Below are positions 1 to 11,109 of a stretch of 31,130 nucleotides of DNA, one piece after another (positions within the stretch are counted from its first letter, which is position 1; each line of letters opens with the position of its first letter). This stretch comes from Rhizophagus sp. LPA8_4_AMF. Lineage: Eukaryota > Glomeromycota > Glomeromycetes > Glomerales > Glomeraceae. The stretch spans positions 1 through 31,130 of the forward strand of contig JADRCO010000549.1 of assembly GCA_021464525.1 (NCBI GenBank), read 5' to 3'. The notes beneath the pieces were generated by a model. It saw only the letters and a program-made list of their open reading frames with translations. It ran no database searches and was not told where the DNA came from. The position numbers and the translations under genes are program-made.

Positions 1-190
1 AATTACACCACTTTGGTCAAATGAAATTGACTTTTTTTATTAATTGAAAATTGTTCAGCAAGGTTTAAACTACATACATGTTAATTTTCATAGGTGTAAT
101 AAGTATAATACTTGTGAAATCTGTCACATTTTTCATATTGGTATTAAATTTTGAATTTTTCTTTTTTTGGTTTATTAACTTTCTTTATTA
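1..190. repeat. satellite unit (~180 bp), left-end copy
   Basis: The first ~190 bases match the units at 30598-31130. The window opens with AATTACACCACTTTGGTCAA, which recurs exactly at 30953. The shared order continues as TGTTCAGCAAGG, then TTAATTTTCATAGGTGTAA, then GTCACATTTTTCATA. Only one unit is visible here, cut at the window edge, and it is more diverged than the right-hand copies. No reading frame is evident in it. Confidence 0.85.
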
Positions 191-3100
191 ATTGAATGTT
201 ATTAGTTTATCCTCACAACATATTGTTCATTATAAATCATATTTAAATTTGTGTTTAATAATATTTTTAATAAATATATAAATAATTTTTTTTAATGTTT
301 TTTATTAATCAATAAATATTATAAATCACATATATAACTGGTGATTTTCACCATTGGTGAGTGTTAAAATTACTCAAAGTAAAATATTCTCTTTCTGAAA
401 TATTTAATTTTTAATAATAAATATTTATATTAGGTTTTTGTACTATAAAATAAATATAAAAATTTAATAAATTCACATGATCATTAATATACATTAATAT
501 TTGAATCATTTTTATTATGTTGTGCAAACTTTTAATAAGTTTTTAAAATAGTTTTAGTAAAATTTTGCTATTTTAGTATTCACCAATTTGCTAAACACTT
601 TAGTAATCTTATTTATCTAATATACAATAATATACAACCATAAAACCTTTTTATTAACCATATTTTGAATTTAATAATAGTTTCTATTTTCTAATTTATA
701 ATGAAATATAAATATTTTTTTAATATAAATAATTTTATAAATTTATTAGCTAATAAAATCAAAACAGAAGATCAACTACATTTCTCACCTACTGATCATT
801 TAACCATTTTTCCAGCAGAAGATTGTTAAAGAAAAAACTTGGTTTTTCTCTACTTAAGTTGCTTGCAAATAGCTTTTTAGATATTGTGAACTTTAAGAAG
901 CATCTTTTTAGACTTGTTTAAACTTTTAACTCCTTATTTTAGTGGAACTACATACTTGAAGCGATTCTCACTAAAAGATATTTTTTAGAGCTGTAAAATC
1001 TGGACTCTCTTCGTATTTATGAAAAGTTTTGTATAGTTAGCGTCTAGCTACTAACTTTTAATACTTTGATGATAGGCTTTCCTATTCATATTATATTTTT
1101 GAAAGCGTTGTAAAAGTCCTTCTGTGAGGTACTAGTTGATAAAATTCCATTTGAAAAGTAGGCTTTTTCTTGTTATACTTTAGGGAATGTAAATGTAGAA
1201 GCTTGGTGGGTATTACCTTTTTTTCTAGTTTTCCTTTAGATTACTGAAAGTATTAATACCTTTTCTTTTAGTTCAAAATTTTTCTTTACTAACATTTTTG
1301 GATTACAGACTCTCTGGATTCTTTTGTGAACCTGAGAATATTAAAATGTAGATCTGTTGATTAAAAGGTTTAGTGTATTTTAACTTTTTGGATTTGTAAA
1401 TCAGTTCATAAAGAGAGAATGATTATGGTTGGATAATTTGTTTTAAATTAGGCTAACACTTGTAATCACCAGTTGGATCAACTAAATTAGTTAAAAGTAG
1501 TGGTTACTTAGATTTATTAGGTTAGTTCTGGTATATTTTAAATAAGTGGCCTTGATAAATCACTGATCTTAAGGATGACAAGTACTTTATCATTTGTACT
1601 ATAACCTATATACCAACTCATTATGCTGTTTTATAAACTTAACAGTCAAGCCCACCTGATAGTAGACTATCTAGATTGGTAGTTAATCTTAGAGATCTAA
1701 ATGATATTAGTGTCAGATGCAGCTGAGCTTGCCAACTTCTCAGTGAGTGGAACGAGAGATCATAAGAGGAACTAAGTTAGTTTATTTTTTAGGTTTCATG
1801 CTGTTAATTATATAGTAATGTTAACTATTTTAGGGGAATGGATTTAATGCTTTATCTACTGTGACTATAGGATCACATTATAAACTAAGATGTTTGTATA
1901 TTCATACATCTACCTATATAGTTATATAAGTATCCAATAATGTATGAGAATGATAGATAGTTTATTGGTATTTAGTTCTTAGGTTATTTTACTTATATAT
2001 TTCATTTGTATTACTTTTATTCATACCAATAATTGCATTGCAAAATTAAAAAAAATAATATCAAATTAAAAGATATATTTATTAAAAAATAATATATTTG
2101 TATTAAAGAATAAATTATCATTTAATAGAAGAAAATGATTAATATTTTATAATTAATTTTATAGGATTTGTAATTAATAAAAAAATTTTTTCATAATTTT
2201 TTATTCTTTACTATAAATTTTTTTTAATAAGTAAAAAAAGCAGGTTTAAAAAATATTTAGCATTATAAATATATATGGTATTAATAGAAATTTGTACAAA
2301 ATTAACAACGAAGCATTAAAAAGATTTAAAAAAGCTAAATAAAGGTTTAAAATTAAATAAAAATCAAATATAACTTAATTGTAGTAAAAATACTTTATTT
2401 AATATTTGAATTAATAGGAAATTTATTATTAGAATCTTGTGTTCTGACTTCCTACATAGAAAAGTCAAAAATATGAGACTTTAGTGATTTTAAACTTTGA
2501 AAATGGTTTGATTAGGATTCTATCTTTAAATTTGTGTATCATATTATATAATAACAGTAAAAAGAAAGTATTAGCCATTTTTGATAATAATTTGCATAAA
2601 TTGGTATTATTAAATTTTTCCAGTTAAATGGCAATATATCTCTTAAAATATAATTGGTATTTAAAGATATTAATAGTTTAATAATTTCAGTTAGTTTTAA
2701 TTTTATAATAATCTTATAACTTATTCTATAAATTAGTTTTATAAAATTTATATAAAATTCCAAATATCTTTATTTATGTAAAATAAAAAATTATTTTATA
2801 TTGTATTTTAGTAAATATTAAAGGTAAAAATAAAATTATTATTATTAGATTTTTCTCATATTAAAATAAATTTAATGATATAAATTTTATTAAATTTGGA
2901 TTATTTGTTAGCTAAAAAATTAAAGTATTTAGTTTAAAATTTTTGTAATAAATACTTTTAAAATAAGCAATTTTTAAAAATTTTATATGATTAATAAGCA
3001 AACTCTATGTATAGCTTATACATAGATTGTTTAGACTTCAAAATTTTATTTATATTATATAATTCAAATAAAAAAGAATTTATAATAAAAGTAGGTAAAT

Positions 3101-3640
3101 ACTAAAACTTTGGCTTAAATTATTTAAAACTAAAATTTATTATAAGATTATCAGTCTAATTGATTTAGTTTTATATTTCTATATCAATTTAATTCAAATT
3201 GGTTTATAAAACTGAACTGTAATCCTAATGGTTCAAACCAAACTGTTAATATCTCTACATTTTTATGTATTAAAATTTCATATGTTTAGATTAATTTTCT
3301 ATAGGCTATATTTATTAGCCAAAATAAATACAGAACCTTACAGATCAAGTCTTAATCTTATTATTATAGTTCCACTATAATAATCAATAATATTTACAAT
3401 TTATAATAAATTTATATAAAATGTATTTTTGTTAATTATCTTAAATTAAAGATATTATTCCTTTTATTTATATTTATATACATTTAAGTCTTTATTTGAT
3501 TTCAAGTTACCAAATATTTTGTAATGAATTCAAACCTAAAATTGTAATTATATATTGTTATTTTCTATTTGATTATTATAAGAACTTTTGTGTATTTTAA
3601 TAATATGAGCTCTTTATTTAACCTTTTTAGGTCTGAGCCA
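191..3640. other. AT-rich intergenic DNA, no supported gene
   Basis: No gene could be supported. From about 760 to 2000 the sequence is slightly less AT-rich and has protein-like scraps in several frames, all broken by stops, as expected of an old decayed element. From about 2040 to 3640 it is almost pure A/T. The 74-codon minus-strand frame at 2539-2763 is mostly I, L, Y, N and K, which is what AT-rich chance frames give. At 340-360 two small hairpins overlap and compete (GGTGATTTTCACC and TCACCATTGGTGA). Confidence 0.6.
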
Positions 3641-3666
3641 CCATTACCTAGCATTCATTGATACCA

Positions 3667-3785
3667 TAAAGTCCCGATAATAAGCACCTTTTTTGCACGT
3701 AATGCTAGTCGAGCATATCATAGTGTAGGCCAAAATTGTCATAATTCTGGTAAGAAGTGCTTGGGTGCATATATTCGGGACTTTA
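3667..3785. mobile_element. short inverted-repeat element (MITE-like or structured RNA)
   Basis: The left end TAAAGTCCCGATAATAAGC and the reverse complement of the right end, TAAAGTCCCGAATATATGC, match at 19 of 22 positions when read through the following ACC. The ends are ~119 bp apart. The block is clearly less AT-rich than its surroundings and contains a smaller stem (ATGCT...AGCAT). No clear target-site duplication is visible, so a MITE is only one reading; a structured non-coding RNA or chance stem remains possible. The GC-richer sequence runs on to about 3880, with another short stem GCATG...CATGC. Confidence 0.45.
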
Positions 3786-3869
3786 CAGTAAATTGCATGT
3801 TGTAGACCAAACTTGATCATGCCCCCAATCGCCCAAATTAGGAGATCATCGCTGGTACAGTTTTAAGGC

Positions 3870-4670
3870 ATTATTAGCGCTTTACTAATAATAATTTATA
3901 TTATATGTTTGACCGATCTTTTAACGTTTTTGGATACAATAACAATTATACGTAATGTATCACGAGGACAATCAAAATCAATCATCATATAAAAGAAAAT
4001 AACAAAAATAGAATTTTAAAAAAAAAAAATATTGGAAACAAAGAAAAAAATTTATAAATATCTTTAAATATAAACAATTTTTATTTATTCATTTTGATTA
4101 TTCTTAGAATGAAACCAAAAATAATTTTTCAGCTATTTTTATCCTGATTGAAAGTCTAACAGATAGAAAGGGATAATATATGGTATGTAACGGTATAGTT
4201 GGATTTTTTTGTATATATACGACAAAAAAAAATCCATCTTCGGAACGAAATTATATTATTTAGTATCTAATTAATAAAATTTTTTAAACCTTACAAACAT
4301 TTAATAAAATTATTACTAAAACTTATAAACCTTTAAATCATTTAATAATAAATCATTTTAATAATTAATAACTTAATATCACAATACTCAAGCCCTTTGA
4401 TAGAGCAAATTGTGATCAAGGCAATATGCTCGCGTATCATAATATAATTATTATTAAGATTTATAACATAAAAACATTTAAGATAAAAGATTCTTTTATT
4501 AAAACATAAAAGAAAATTTATGTTATGCAATTATTGCAAAATTTAAGATATGAAATAAATTTAAAATATGTAATAAATAATTAAATAATTATAGATTTTT
4601 ATATCATCTCCGAGACGTCACTGTCTTCGGGGCATGAATATTAATTAGTAATAATAATTATTTTTATTTA
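3870..4670. other. AT-rich intergenic DNA, nothing recognised
   Basis: No gene, RNA or repeat could be supported. The 62-codon minus-strand frame at 4342-4530 has no recognisable motif and AT-driven composition. Confidence 0.6.
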
Positions 4671-4674
4671 ATAT

Positions 4675-5340
4675 TTTTTTCATCTCTCTTCTATAAGTTC
4701 GTCCTTATATATATATAAATTTATTATCTTAATTAATTTAATTTTTTTATGTATACTTTTCATCTCTCTTCTATAAGTTCGTCTTATATGTATATATTTA
4801 TTTCCCAATTTATACTTCTTGTATATATATTTATTATATTTATTTTCTTAATTTAATTTTTTTTTTGTATTCCTTTCATCTCTCTTCTATAAGTTCGTCT
4901 TTTTATACATATAAATTTATTATCTTAATTAATTTAATTTTTTTTTATTCCTTTCATCTCTCTTCTATAAGTTCGTCTTCTTGTATATATAAATTTATTA
5001 TCTTAATTAATTGAATTTTTTTATGTTTTCTTTTCATCTCTCTTCTATAAGTTCGGCTTCTTGTATATATATATTTATTATATTTATTTTCTTAATTAAT
5101 TTATTATTTTTATGTATTCCTTTCATCTCTCTTCTATAAGTTCGTCTTCTTATATGTATATATTTATTTCCCAATTTATAATTCATTTATTTTTTTTTTG
5201 TATTCTTTTCATCTCTCTTCTATAAGTTCGTCTTCTTGTATATATATATTTATTATATTTATTAATTTAAATTTTTTTTTTGTATTCTTTTCATCTCTCT
5301 TCTATAAGTTCGTCTTTTATATATATATATTTATTATCTC
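4675..5340. repeat. eight-copy minisatellite with constant core
   Basis: A core beginning CATCTCTCTTCTATAAGTTC and continuing with G(T/G)C occurs eight times in the same direction, starting at 4681, 4761, 4877, 4955, 5035, 5124, 5210 and 5292. Start-to-start spacing is 80, 116, 78, 80, 89, 86 and 82 bp. The cores are almost identical, with one T-to-G change in copy 5. The spacers are variable A/T runs of the type TATATATAAATTTATTATCTTAATTAATTT. No coding frame is apparent. Copies with spacings of 116, 89 and 86 carry extra spacer such as ATTTCCCAATTTATA. Confidence 0.92.
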
Positions 5341-5344
5341 AATT

Positions 5345-6230
5345 CATAAATAAATTTTTCAATTTTACCAATTTTTATTATTAGTGAATCACAATTCTAC
5401 CTTTACTACCTTTTTAAATTTATAAAATTATTAATTGTGACAAATAAAAAAATAAACTCTTAATTTTATTTAAAATGTTTTAGAATCAACTTTTTTAGTA
5501 TTCTTAAATTTTCTCATCAGTTAATCACAATATGTGTCAGTTTAATTAAGAAAAACTTCCAAGTTTATTAATTCATATCGGAAATTGTTCGTTAATTCAT
5601 TGCCTCAAAATTCTATTGTATATCTTATACGAATTAATTTAGTTACATATTGATAAATGAAGATAAACTGATCAAAAAAATGTTTTAAATTTATTAAAAA
5701 GTATATTATGACTTCACTTTGTAAGTACCTTTCCCGGTAAGAGGACGAATTTCTATATGGCTGGTCTGATTATCCGTTCTCAATTTATTTATGCATCTCT
5801 TCTCTAAAAAATTCATAATGTGGGAACCATCTAATTATATAGAATTTAAAAAAGATGTTAAATTTTGATCAACTAGCAAAAAACGCGTAAAAAAAACTTG
5901 TAGCACTTATACGTCCGAAGTGTAACGAAGGACGAAAGGTGATGCAAAAGTTACGTTATTGATGCATTATTAAATAAAATATCAACTCATGCGGTCATAA
6001 CCTACATATTTTACAAAAGTAACGCTGTTGATACATTTCTAAATAAACGGACTTCAGAAATTAATATAATTTTATACATTTAAATAAATAATAAGTTATA
6101 ATTTATTTATTATAAAAAAATAATTTTATGGTACTGCGTAATTTGATTTATTTTATTGAAATAAATTACTAAATAAATTTTATGAATTTAACTAATGATT
6201 ATTTCATAGAATTGCCCAAATCGGAATGTT
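5345..6230. other. AT-rich DNA with one direct repeat
   Basis: No supported gene. A direct repeat of about 34 bp starts near 5944 (GCAAAAGTTACGTTATTGAT) and again near 6013 (ACAAAAGTAACGCTGTTGAT), period ~69 bp, both copies ending in AAATAAA. A GC-richer scrap at about 5725-5800 reads TFPGKRTNFYMAGLIIRS in one frame before a stop, too short to call. Confidence 0.55.
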
Positions 6231-6232
6231 AA

Positions 6233-6376
6233 TGTGCGAACAGTAGCAACAATCGTCCTACGCCTCAAGCAACTAATACTACCAAAAATCAACTTGCCCA
6301 AACCCATCAGTTGCTAGCTCTGAAATACAATTATAATTATAAAAAATTGATCCTACTACCATTAGATTTATGGTAA
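6233..6376 (+). pseudogene. coding-like N/T/Q-rich scrap, unidentified
   Basis: A GC-richer island is open for 47 codons on the + strand between TAA stops. It reads hydrophilic, beginning CANSSNNRPTPQATNTTK. It has no ATG at its start. The minus strand of the same island also has a 36-codon frame starting MGLGKLIFGSIS, so the coding strand cannot be settled. Composition differs from the flanking A/T DNA, which argues for an old exon or repeat fragment. No family recognised. Confidence 0.2.
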
Positions 6377-6379
6377 AAA

Positions 6380-7040
6380 TATCAACTTTTAATCGACAAA
6401 AATCATTCGTGAAAAGAGATTTAAAAAAAGTAACAATATTTTTGAAAATTTTTTGTTTAAAAGATTTGGTATACGGTATTTCAAGGTATTAAAGTTCCGG
6501 AAAATGAATGAAGCTATTCAACCATTGGGAACATAAAAACCATTTAATATTATTAAGAGATGTGTTAATTAAAGCGAAACAAATTCCTGGATTAAAAAAT
6601 TCATTAAACAGTTAAAAAATAAATACTCTTTTTTAAACCGAAAAGAAACATTTAACTTTAAAATAACATACCTTACGTTAATGTACAGGTAGATATGTGA
6701 AAATATTCTGATATGGTCTATTATGTAGTATATCGGATATATATGCCTTTTAATTATTTCTACGATAGAATCACATGATTTCATCAAATTTCATTACCGT
6801 TGTTTCTTTCGATTATGATTGTTACTAGGTAGCAAAAAAGAATATTTATATAGTTCAAAAAGGATATTTTTAAAAAGAAAATATCTTGTCGACTGTATTT
6901 ACTATCGACACTCAGAGATCGAAAAAAATCATTAAATAATTAGAATTATAATGATCTACATACCTCGATTTACAAAAAATAATATTTTCTGATTTATATC
7001 AATTTCTTCATTCTCATAAATAAACTTGCCTCAGATAACC
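6380..7040. other. AT-rich intergenic DNA
   Basis: No supported gene. The 72-codon minus-strand frame at 6569-6787 has no recognised motif and looks like AT-driven chance. Confidence 0.55.
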
Positions 7041-7202
7041 ATGAGATTATTGTCCAAAATTAAGAATTGTCTCCAGAAACGGGAAGACTCATGCTACGAC
7101 TTCTTTTCGAGTCTCATGACTTCATCGATGGACGACTTGTTCGTAGAGAAAATGCAGGAGGTCCTCCAGAAGCTCCCGCCTCATAAACTATATGTGGGTT
7201 GA
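7041..7202 (+). CDS. small hypothetical ORF in a GC-rich island, 53 aa
   Basis: ATG at 7041 opens a 53-codon frame ending in TGA. The island is markedly richer in G+C than all DNA around it and the boundaries of the composition change match the ORF. The protein starts MRLLSKIKNCLQKREDSC, has an acidic amphipathic middle (SMDDLFVEKMQEVLQKL) and ends PPHKLYVG, suggesting helices. The frame is open back to a TAA at about 7020, so an upstream exon is possible; GTGGGT near the end could be a weak donor. No family recognised. It may be a complete small gene, one exon of a larger gene, or a relic. Confidence 0.35.
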   Translation: MRLLSKIKNCLQKREDSCYDFFSSLMTSSMDDLFVEKMQEVLQKLPPHKLYVG

Positions 7203-8400
7203 TTATTTCGTCCTCTTGTGTTGGAGAAATTTTAATATATATCATTTCTAAATTCTGATTAGCAATGTTTAAATTTTCCTTTTTAAAATTTCATCATTCT
7301 TTATTAAAAGAATTAATAAATCAAAAATTTTAATAATACAATATACTACGTTACGTTCAACGTGCATAATTCGAAAAGGCATAATAGATGATGCCTGGCG
7401 TACGAACATTTCTGTATTAAAAAGAAAATTAAATAATTAGAAATATAAAGATCTTAATTCTTTAAATAGAAAGACATTTAAATTTACCTGGTCAGTTACG
7501 AAAAAAAAAATGTGGGAGAAGAAAAGTAAGAGCGAAAGATTTTGACTATCCTTGTGATATTTTCAGGCTTGCATCGATCTTGGCCCAATTTATCAAGCAA
7601 TTATTGTCCAGGATTAAAAATAAAATAAATTTTTAAATAAAAAAGTATTTGTTGAAAGTTTCAACGTATTTTAGTCCAATATAAATTATACGCGATATTG
7701 TTTAACCAACTCAATCGCTTTGCTGACAAATTTCGTTACATTACTGGTGTTGCATTACCAAAGTCTATTGACCACTAGATATGAAAGGGATATAAATCAA
7801 AAGTTGATATAATTAAAATCAAAAAGGTTCAAATAGTTAATGAGTAAATACAACTATAACAATAAGAGTTGCATTATTGAGGTTTGTGAAAATGTTATAG
7901 TAAAGTAAGAGTACGGTGAAAAGAAGGTTGGGAATAATGAGTAAAATTCTAAACCCAACTACCAAAGAACAAAAGAAATTTTTGTACTGAAAAAAAGATT
8001 ATTAAAACAGGTTTCTCTCTCTCTTTTATTTTTTTTTAAAAAAAAGATCTTAAAAGGAACATTTAAAATTTTCAAACAACATACTCTATGTCGGTTGTTA
8101 AAAGTGTAATTCAAATAATGTGAAAAAAAACGACTTGACCCTCCTTCTTGAAACTGTACATATAATAAAAGAGGGCAAAGTCGAAGAGAGAATTAAGAAA
8201 AAAAAACCAAAACAAGCACCGATAAAGCGATAAATGGGTAGATGTTCGGTGAACATCATAAACTCCTCCGATCACGTGATTAAACATACCGATGAAAAAT
8301 GTAAAAATGTAAAAATGTAAAAAATAATTTAAGAAGATAATTTTTGAAATAACGATATGCGGGTTTGAAAAAATTGAAATTCTCATTATTTGAGCTTTCT
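7203..8400. other. mostly AT-rich DNA; no supported gene
   Basis: No recognisable gene. A 91-codon minus-strand frame at 8111-8386 is hydrophobic and aromatic, with VIGGVYDVHRTSTHLSLY in its middle, but has no known motif and includes the palindromes at 8241 and 8271. I leave it uncalled. An inverted repeat GATGTTC-GGT-GAACATC lies at 8241-8257. Confidence 0.5.
8271..8280. promoter_or_regulatory. ATCACGTGAT palindrome (CACGTG E-box type)
   Basis: A perfect 10-bp palindrome centred on CACGTG, the core bound by bHLH and bHLH-zip regulators. It stands out in DNA with few CpG-containing words. A doubled version lies at 10173-10196. No gene start is placed beside it, so function is inferred only from the motif. 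Confidence 0.3.
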
Positions 8401-8403
8401 AGT

Positions 8404-8569
8404 ATAAAACATAACATCTAACGTGTTTCCAGGCCTAGCTGCATCATGCACTGGATCCATTCGGCTCTTGTGTGCAGAAATCATATACCAAAGAACCGGT
8501 ATACCAAGAACCAAGTACGGACAACAAGAGTGGATTGTCAATATTCAAAAATTTCTGTTGTTTCCGTAA
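8404..8569 (+). other. exon-like GC-richer island, strand uncertain
   Basis: On the + strand a possible acceptor (CGTGTTTCCAG) is followed by an open frame GLAASCTGSIRLLCAEIIYQ through QEWIVNIQKFLLFP, ending at a possible donor GTAAAAGT. The minus strand also has protein-like frames over the same bases, one containing CPYLVLGIPVLWYM and RPGNTLDVMFYTRKLK, and another with NIDNPLLLSVLGSWYTG. Third-position base use does not separate them. The island is richer in G+C than its flanks. It is probably a piece of a gene or element; I recognise no family. Confidence 0.25.
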
Positions 8570-8785
8570 AAGTATTATTCAAGATTAGTACCTTTTTATT
8601 ATTGGTAAATAATAAAAGCATACCAAAAAATCTGTTTGCAATGCACACATAATATTATCATATTTTTTATATCGATTGTATTAAGCGGATGATCATTACG
8701 ATTATTGAGCTTTTGAAACACAATGAAAGGACATAAAAGGACATAAAAAAAACCTTGCTCTTTATAATCAAAAATTCTTATAAGC

Positions 8786-8936
8786 CGCAGTTCCTTGTGC
8801 ACATTTCATTTGTTGATTGTTTTTTCGTTATTCCTAATTCGATCACTCGCAGTTCCTTGTATACATTTCATGTGTTGATCAAAGTTCTTTTGTTTTTCGT
8901 TATTTCCTAATTTGATCACCCGCAGTTCCTTGTACT
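8786..8936. repeat. tandem repeat, about 2.3 copies of 62-73 bp
   Basis: CGCAGTTCCTTGT starts at 8786, 8848 and 8921. Between them the units share ACATTTCAT(T/G)TGTTGAT, then TTTTTCGTTATT, then CCTAATT(C/T)GATCAC. The third copy is truncated after CTTGTACTATTG. No coding potential is evident. Confidence 0.85.
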
Positions 8937-8939
8937 ATT

Positions 8940-9333
8940 GAATAAAGTACTATATTTAAATTATTGATTTCATGGGTCCCTCAATTTACATTTTTTCCTT
9001 TACCAAATTTGAGTGTCGGCCGACTTTCAGATTGTACCTATTGAATAAATTGTTTGTTTCATAATAATGAATAATAGATTTTTTATTAAAATAAAAATTC
9101 AGGGATTATGAAACGGATATTACGGAATTATGTTATAATTTACCACTTAAAGAATATTAAAGGTTGATATTTATTGAATATTTGATGTAATTTAACGATA
9201 TATTTATTAATTTATAATTTAATAATTAATTGTACGTGATTTGTTTCATACCAAATTTGAAACAGTACATAAAAAAGAAATTCTTTCAATTTTTCTAATT
9301 TTCTTGTAATTAATTTTCAATGTTACATTTTTA
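8940..9333. other. AT-rich intergenic DNA, nothing recognised
   Basis: No gene, RNA or repeat could be supported in this stretch. Confidence 0.55.
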
Positions 9334-9513
9334 ATGTTTTGTGACAATTGTTGTTCCCTTTTTATCTCTATAGAACATAATCAAACCTTTACAGGAAATA
9401 TGTATGCATCACGTTATTTTGATCGTTGGATTACTTATAAAGAGGTACCTTCTCGCCTTCAACTATTTTCAAGAAGGTTTCTAAAAAATTTTTTTTTAAT
9501 AAATTATCATTAA
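9334..9513 (+). CDS. small hypothetical ORF, 59 aa
   Basis: ATG at 9334 opens 59 codons ending in TAA at 9511. The product starts MFCDNCCSLF with three cysteines close together. It has a protein-like middle (NMYASRYFDRWITYKE, then VPSRLQLFSRRF) and an AT-driven tail. The middle is less AT-rich than the flanks. It could instead be an exon: possible acceptors lie at CTCTATAG and TTTACAG just before the conserved-looking part. No family recognised. The next coding-like segment on this strand begins at 9779 and the two may be remains of one gene. Confidence 0.25.
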   Translation: MFCDNCCSLFISIEHNQTFTGNMYASRYFDRWITYKEVPSRLQLFSRRFLKNFFLINYH

Positions 9514-9778
9514 TTCTAATAATTCATAATCTTAACTATATCATTAAATTGTTACTTAAATAAATTGGATAGAGATTCCCTTTTAAAACTTCTGGTTTCA
9601 TAAAAGATTTATTCAATTTAAATCTATTGACCTTAGGTTTCTGCTTAAACTTGATTTCATTTCCATTTGGAGACTCCTTATCCTACGCTGACTTCCTTAT
9701 AAATGGTAAAATTGAATGTAATCAATCTTTCAATTGACTGCCTTTTATGCAAATACCATAAATTGGCTTCAACATTAA

Positions 9779-9979
9779 GGAGTCATTTTCACAGATCCTG
9801 ATATAATCGTTTATGATATTAGAAAATGGATGGGTGATTTTATAGTATTCAAGGAGATGACATCATTTAGAAATTGTGCAATTATAAATGCTTGTAAATG
9901 TAAGATTTTAGAAGAAAGTTATTCAATGAGGATGAAAGACTCAAGTAGAAAATGTTTCTTTCTTGCTAGGAGTTTGTGA
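9779..9979 (+). pseudogene. coding-like segment without start, 66 codons
   Basis: The frame is open from GGA at 9779 to TGA at 9977-9979. It reads GVIFTDPDIIVYDIRKWMGD, then FIVFKEMTSFRNCAI and SYSMRMKDSSRKCFF. It has no suitable start codon. In other frames upstream (about 9630-9780) further protein-like text appears (SFPFGDSLSYADFLINGKI) broken by stops. This is the pattern of a frameshifted gene relic, possibly joined to the ORF at 9334. Family not recognised. Confidence 0.25.
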
Positions 9980-10172
9980 TGGAAAAGCATTTGCTTGAAT
10001 TTGTATTGTATTTCAATCCTTTTGTCATGAAAAAAATCCGATAAATGATCATTTTTCTAGTTTTTATTCTGAAAAAAAAAATCAAATTTTTTTAACAAAT
10101 TTATTTATTTTATTTAATTCCAGAATTTTTTTAACAAATAATTAATAAACTGTTTTTTTCTCAGTATTACTG

Positions 10173-10196
10173 TGATCACGTGATTTCACGTGATCA
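10173..10196. promoter_or_regulatory. double CACGTG inverted repeat
   Basis: TGATCACGTGA and TCACGTGATCA form perfect 11-bp inverted arms separated by TT. Each arm itself contains the palindrome TCACGTGA, so the site holds two CACGTG E-box cores. A bHLH-type operator is a reasonable inference, as is a small cruciform. No adjacent gene start is certain. Confidence 0.4.
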
Positions 10197-11109
10197 ATAT
10201 GTATTGTCAAATTGTCATGAGGTTGACTCAAAGTGACGCACCAAATAAATTATTCTGCGCCTTACCTGTCTTTGTTACCAAAATAAGTAATTATATATAT
10301 CCATATCAGTATTTTGATAAGGTTGTGATACTAGAAAATAAATGAAAATTCACATGACAACTAAATAATAAAACTATATTGATAACCTTAATAACTTTCA
10401 AAGAAATCTGATTTCAGCTTGATTTAAAATACTTTTAATCCGAATGGATAAAAATCATCTGAAAGAATTTAAAATTTCCCAAAAATTACAAAATCTGGGG
10501 TACAACAAAAATTACTCTAGGACAGGGGACATAGCTGAAGAGGTAAAAGATTTGATTATGCACATCATGGTCATGAGAACCATTTGAAAATAATATGCAT
10601 AGTATTAACTTGTTTTAATTGCGAAAATTCCAATTCAAGTTAAAACAATTTTTTTTTATCAATCATAGCCTTATCATCGGATATCTTTAACCGAATTTTA
10701 CCGTAAGTATTCATTATACATCATAAATAATTTTTTTTTACTTTTTATAAATTCCGCTCTTTAAATTTTCCAGTTTAAATTTGGCGATGAAAATATATTC
10801 TAAGAATCATTTCTTGTGATATGTATTTTTCTCTTTTCCTTGAATATTTTATTTCTTCTAAAAATAGATTCTTTAAATGCATTTTTTTTTTAATATTTTG
10901 ATTTTTTGTACTATTAATAATATTCGTTATCAGTATTATAAAAAAACGAGTCTAAAACCGGTTTAGAATATGCTATGGCGTGATATAACTTTTAAAAAAA
11001 GCTGGTTGATTTTAGAAATAGGGTTAGCGTTAAAAGATTTTCATCGTGCCAACACATATTAATATATTGTGAAACATTTTCTCAATATTTATGGACAAGT
11101 TGTAAAAAA

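Noticed and set aside
2539..2763. 74-codon minus-strand ORF
   Set aside because: Composition is I/L/Y/N/K as expected from A/T-rich chance; no motif, and no change in base composition at its ends.
4681..5330. Regularly spaced conserved core with variable spacers looks like a CRISPR array
   Set aside because: Spacers are near-identical A/T low-complexity sequence, not unique; spacing varies; the context is eukaryotic with introns. It is a minisatellite.
8111..8386. 91-codon hydrophobic minus-strand ORF that could be a membrane protein
   Set aside because: Hydrophobicity follows from A/T-rich codons, includes a repeated AAAATGTAAAA run and palindromes, and has no recognised motif.
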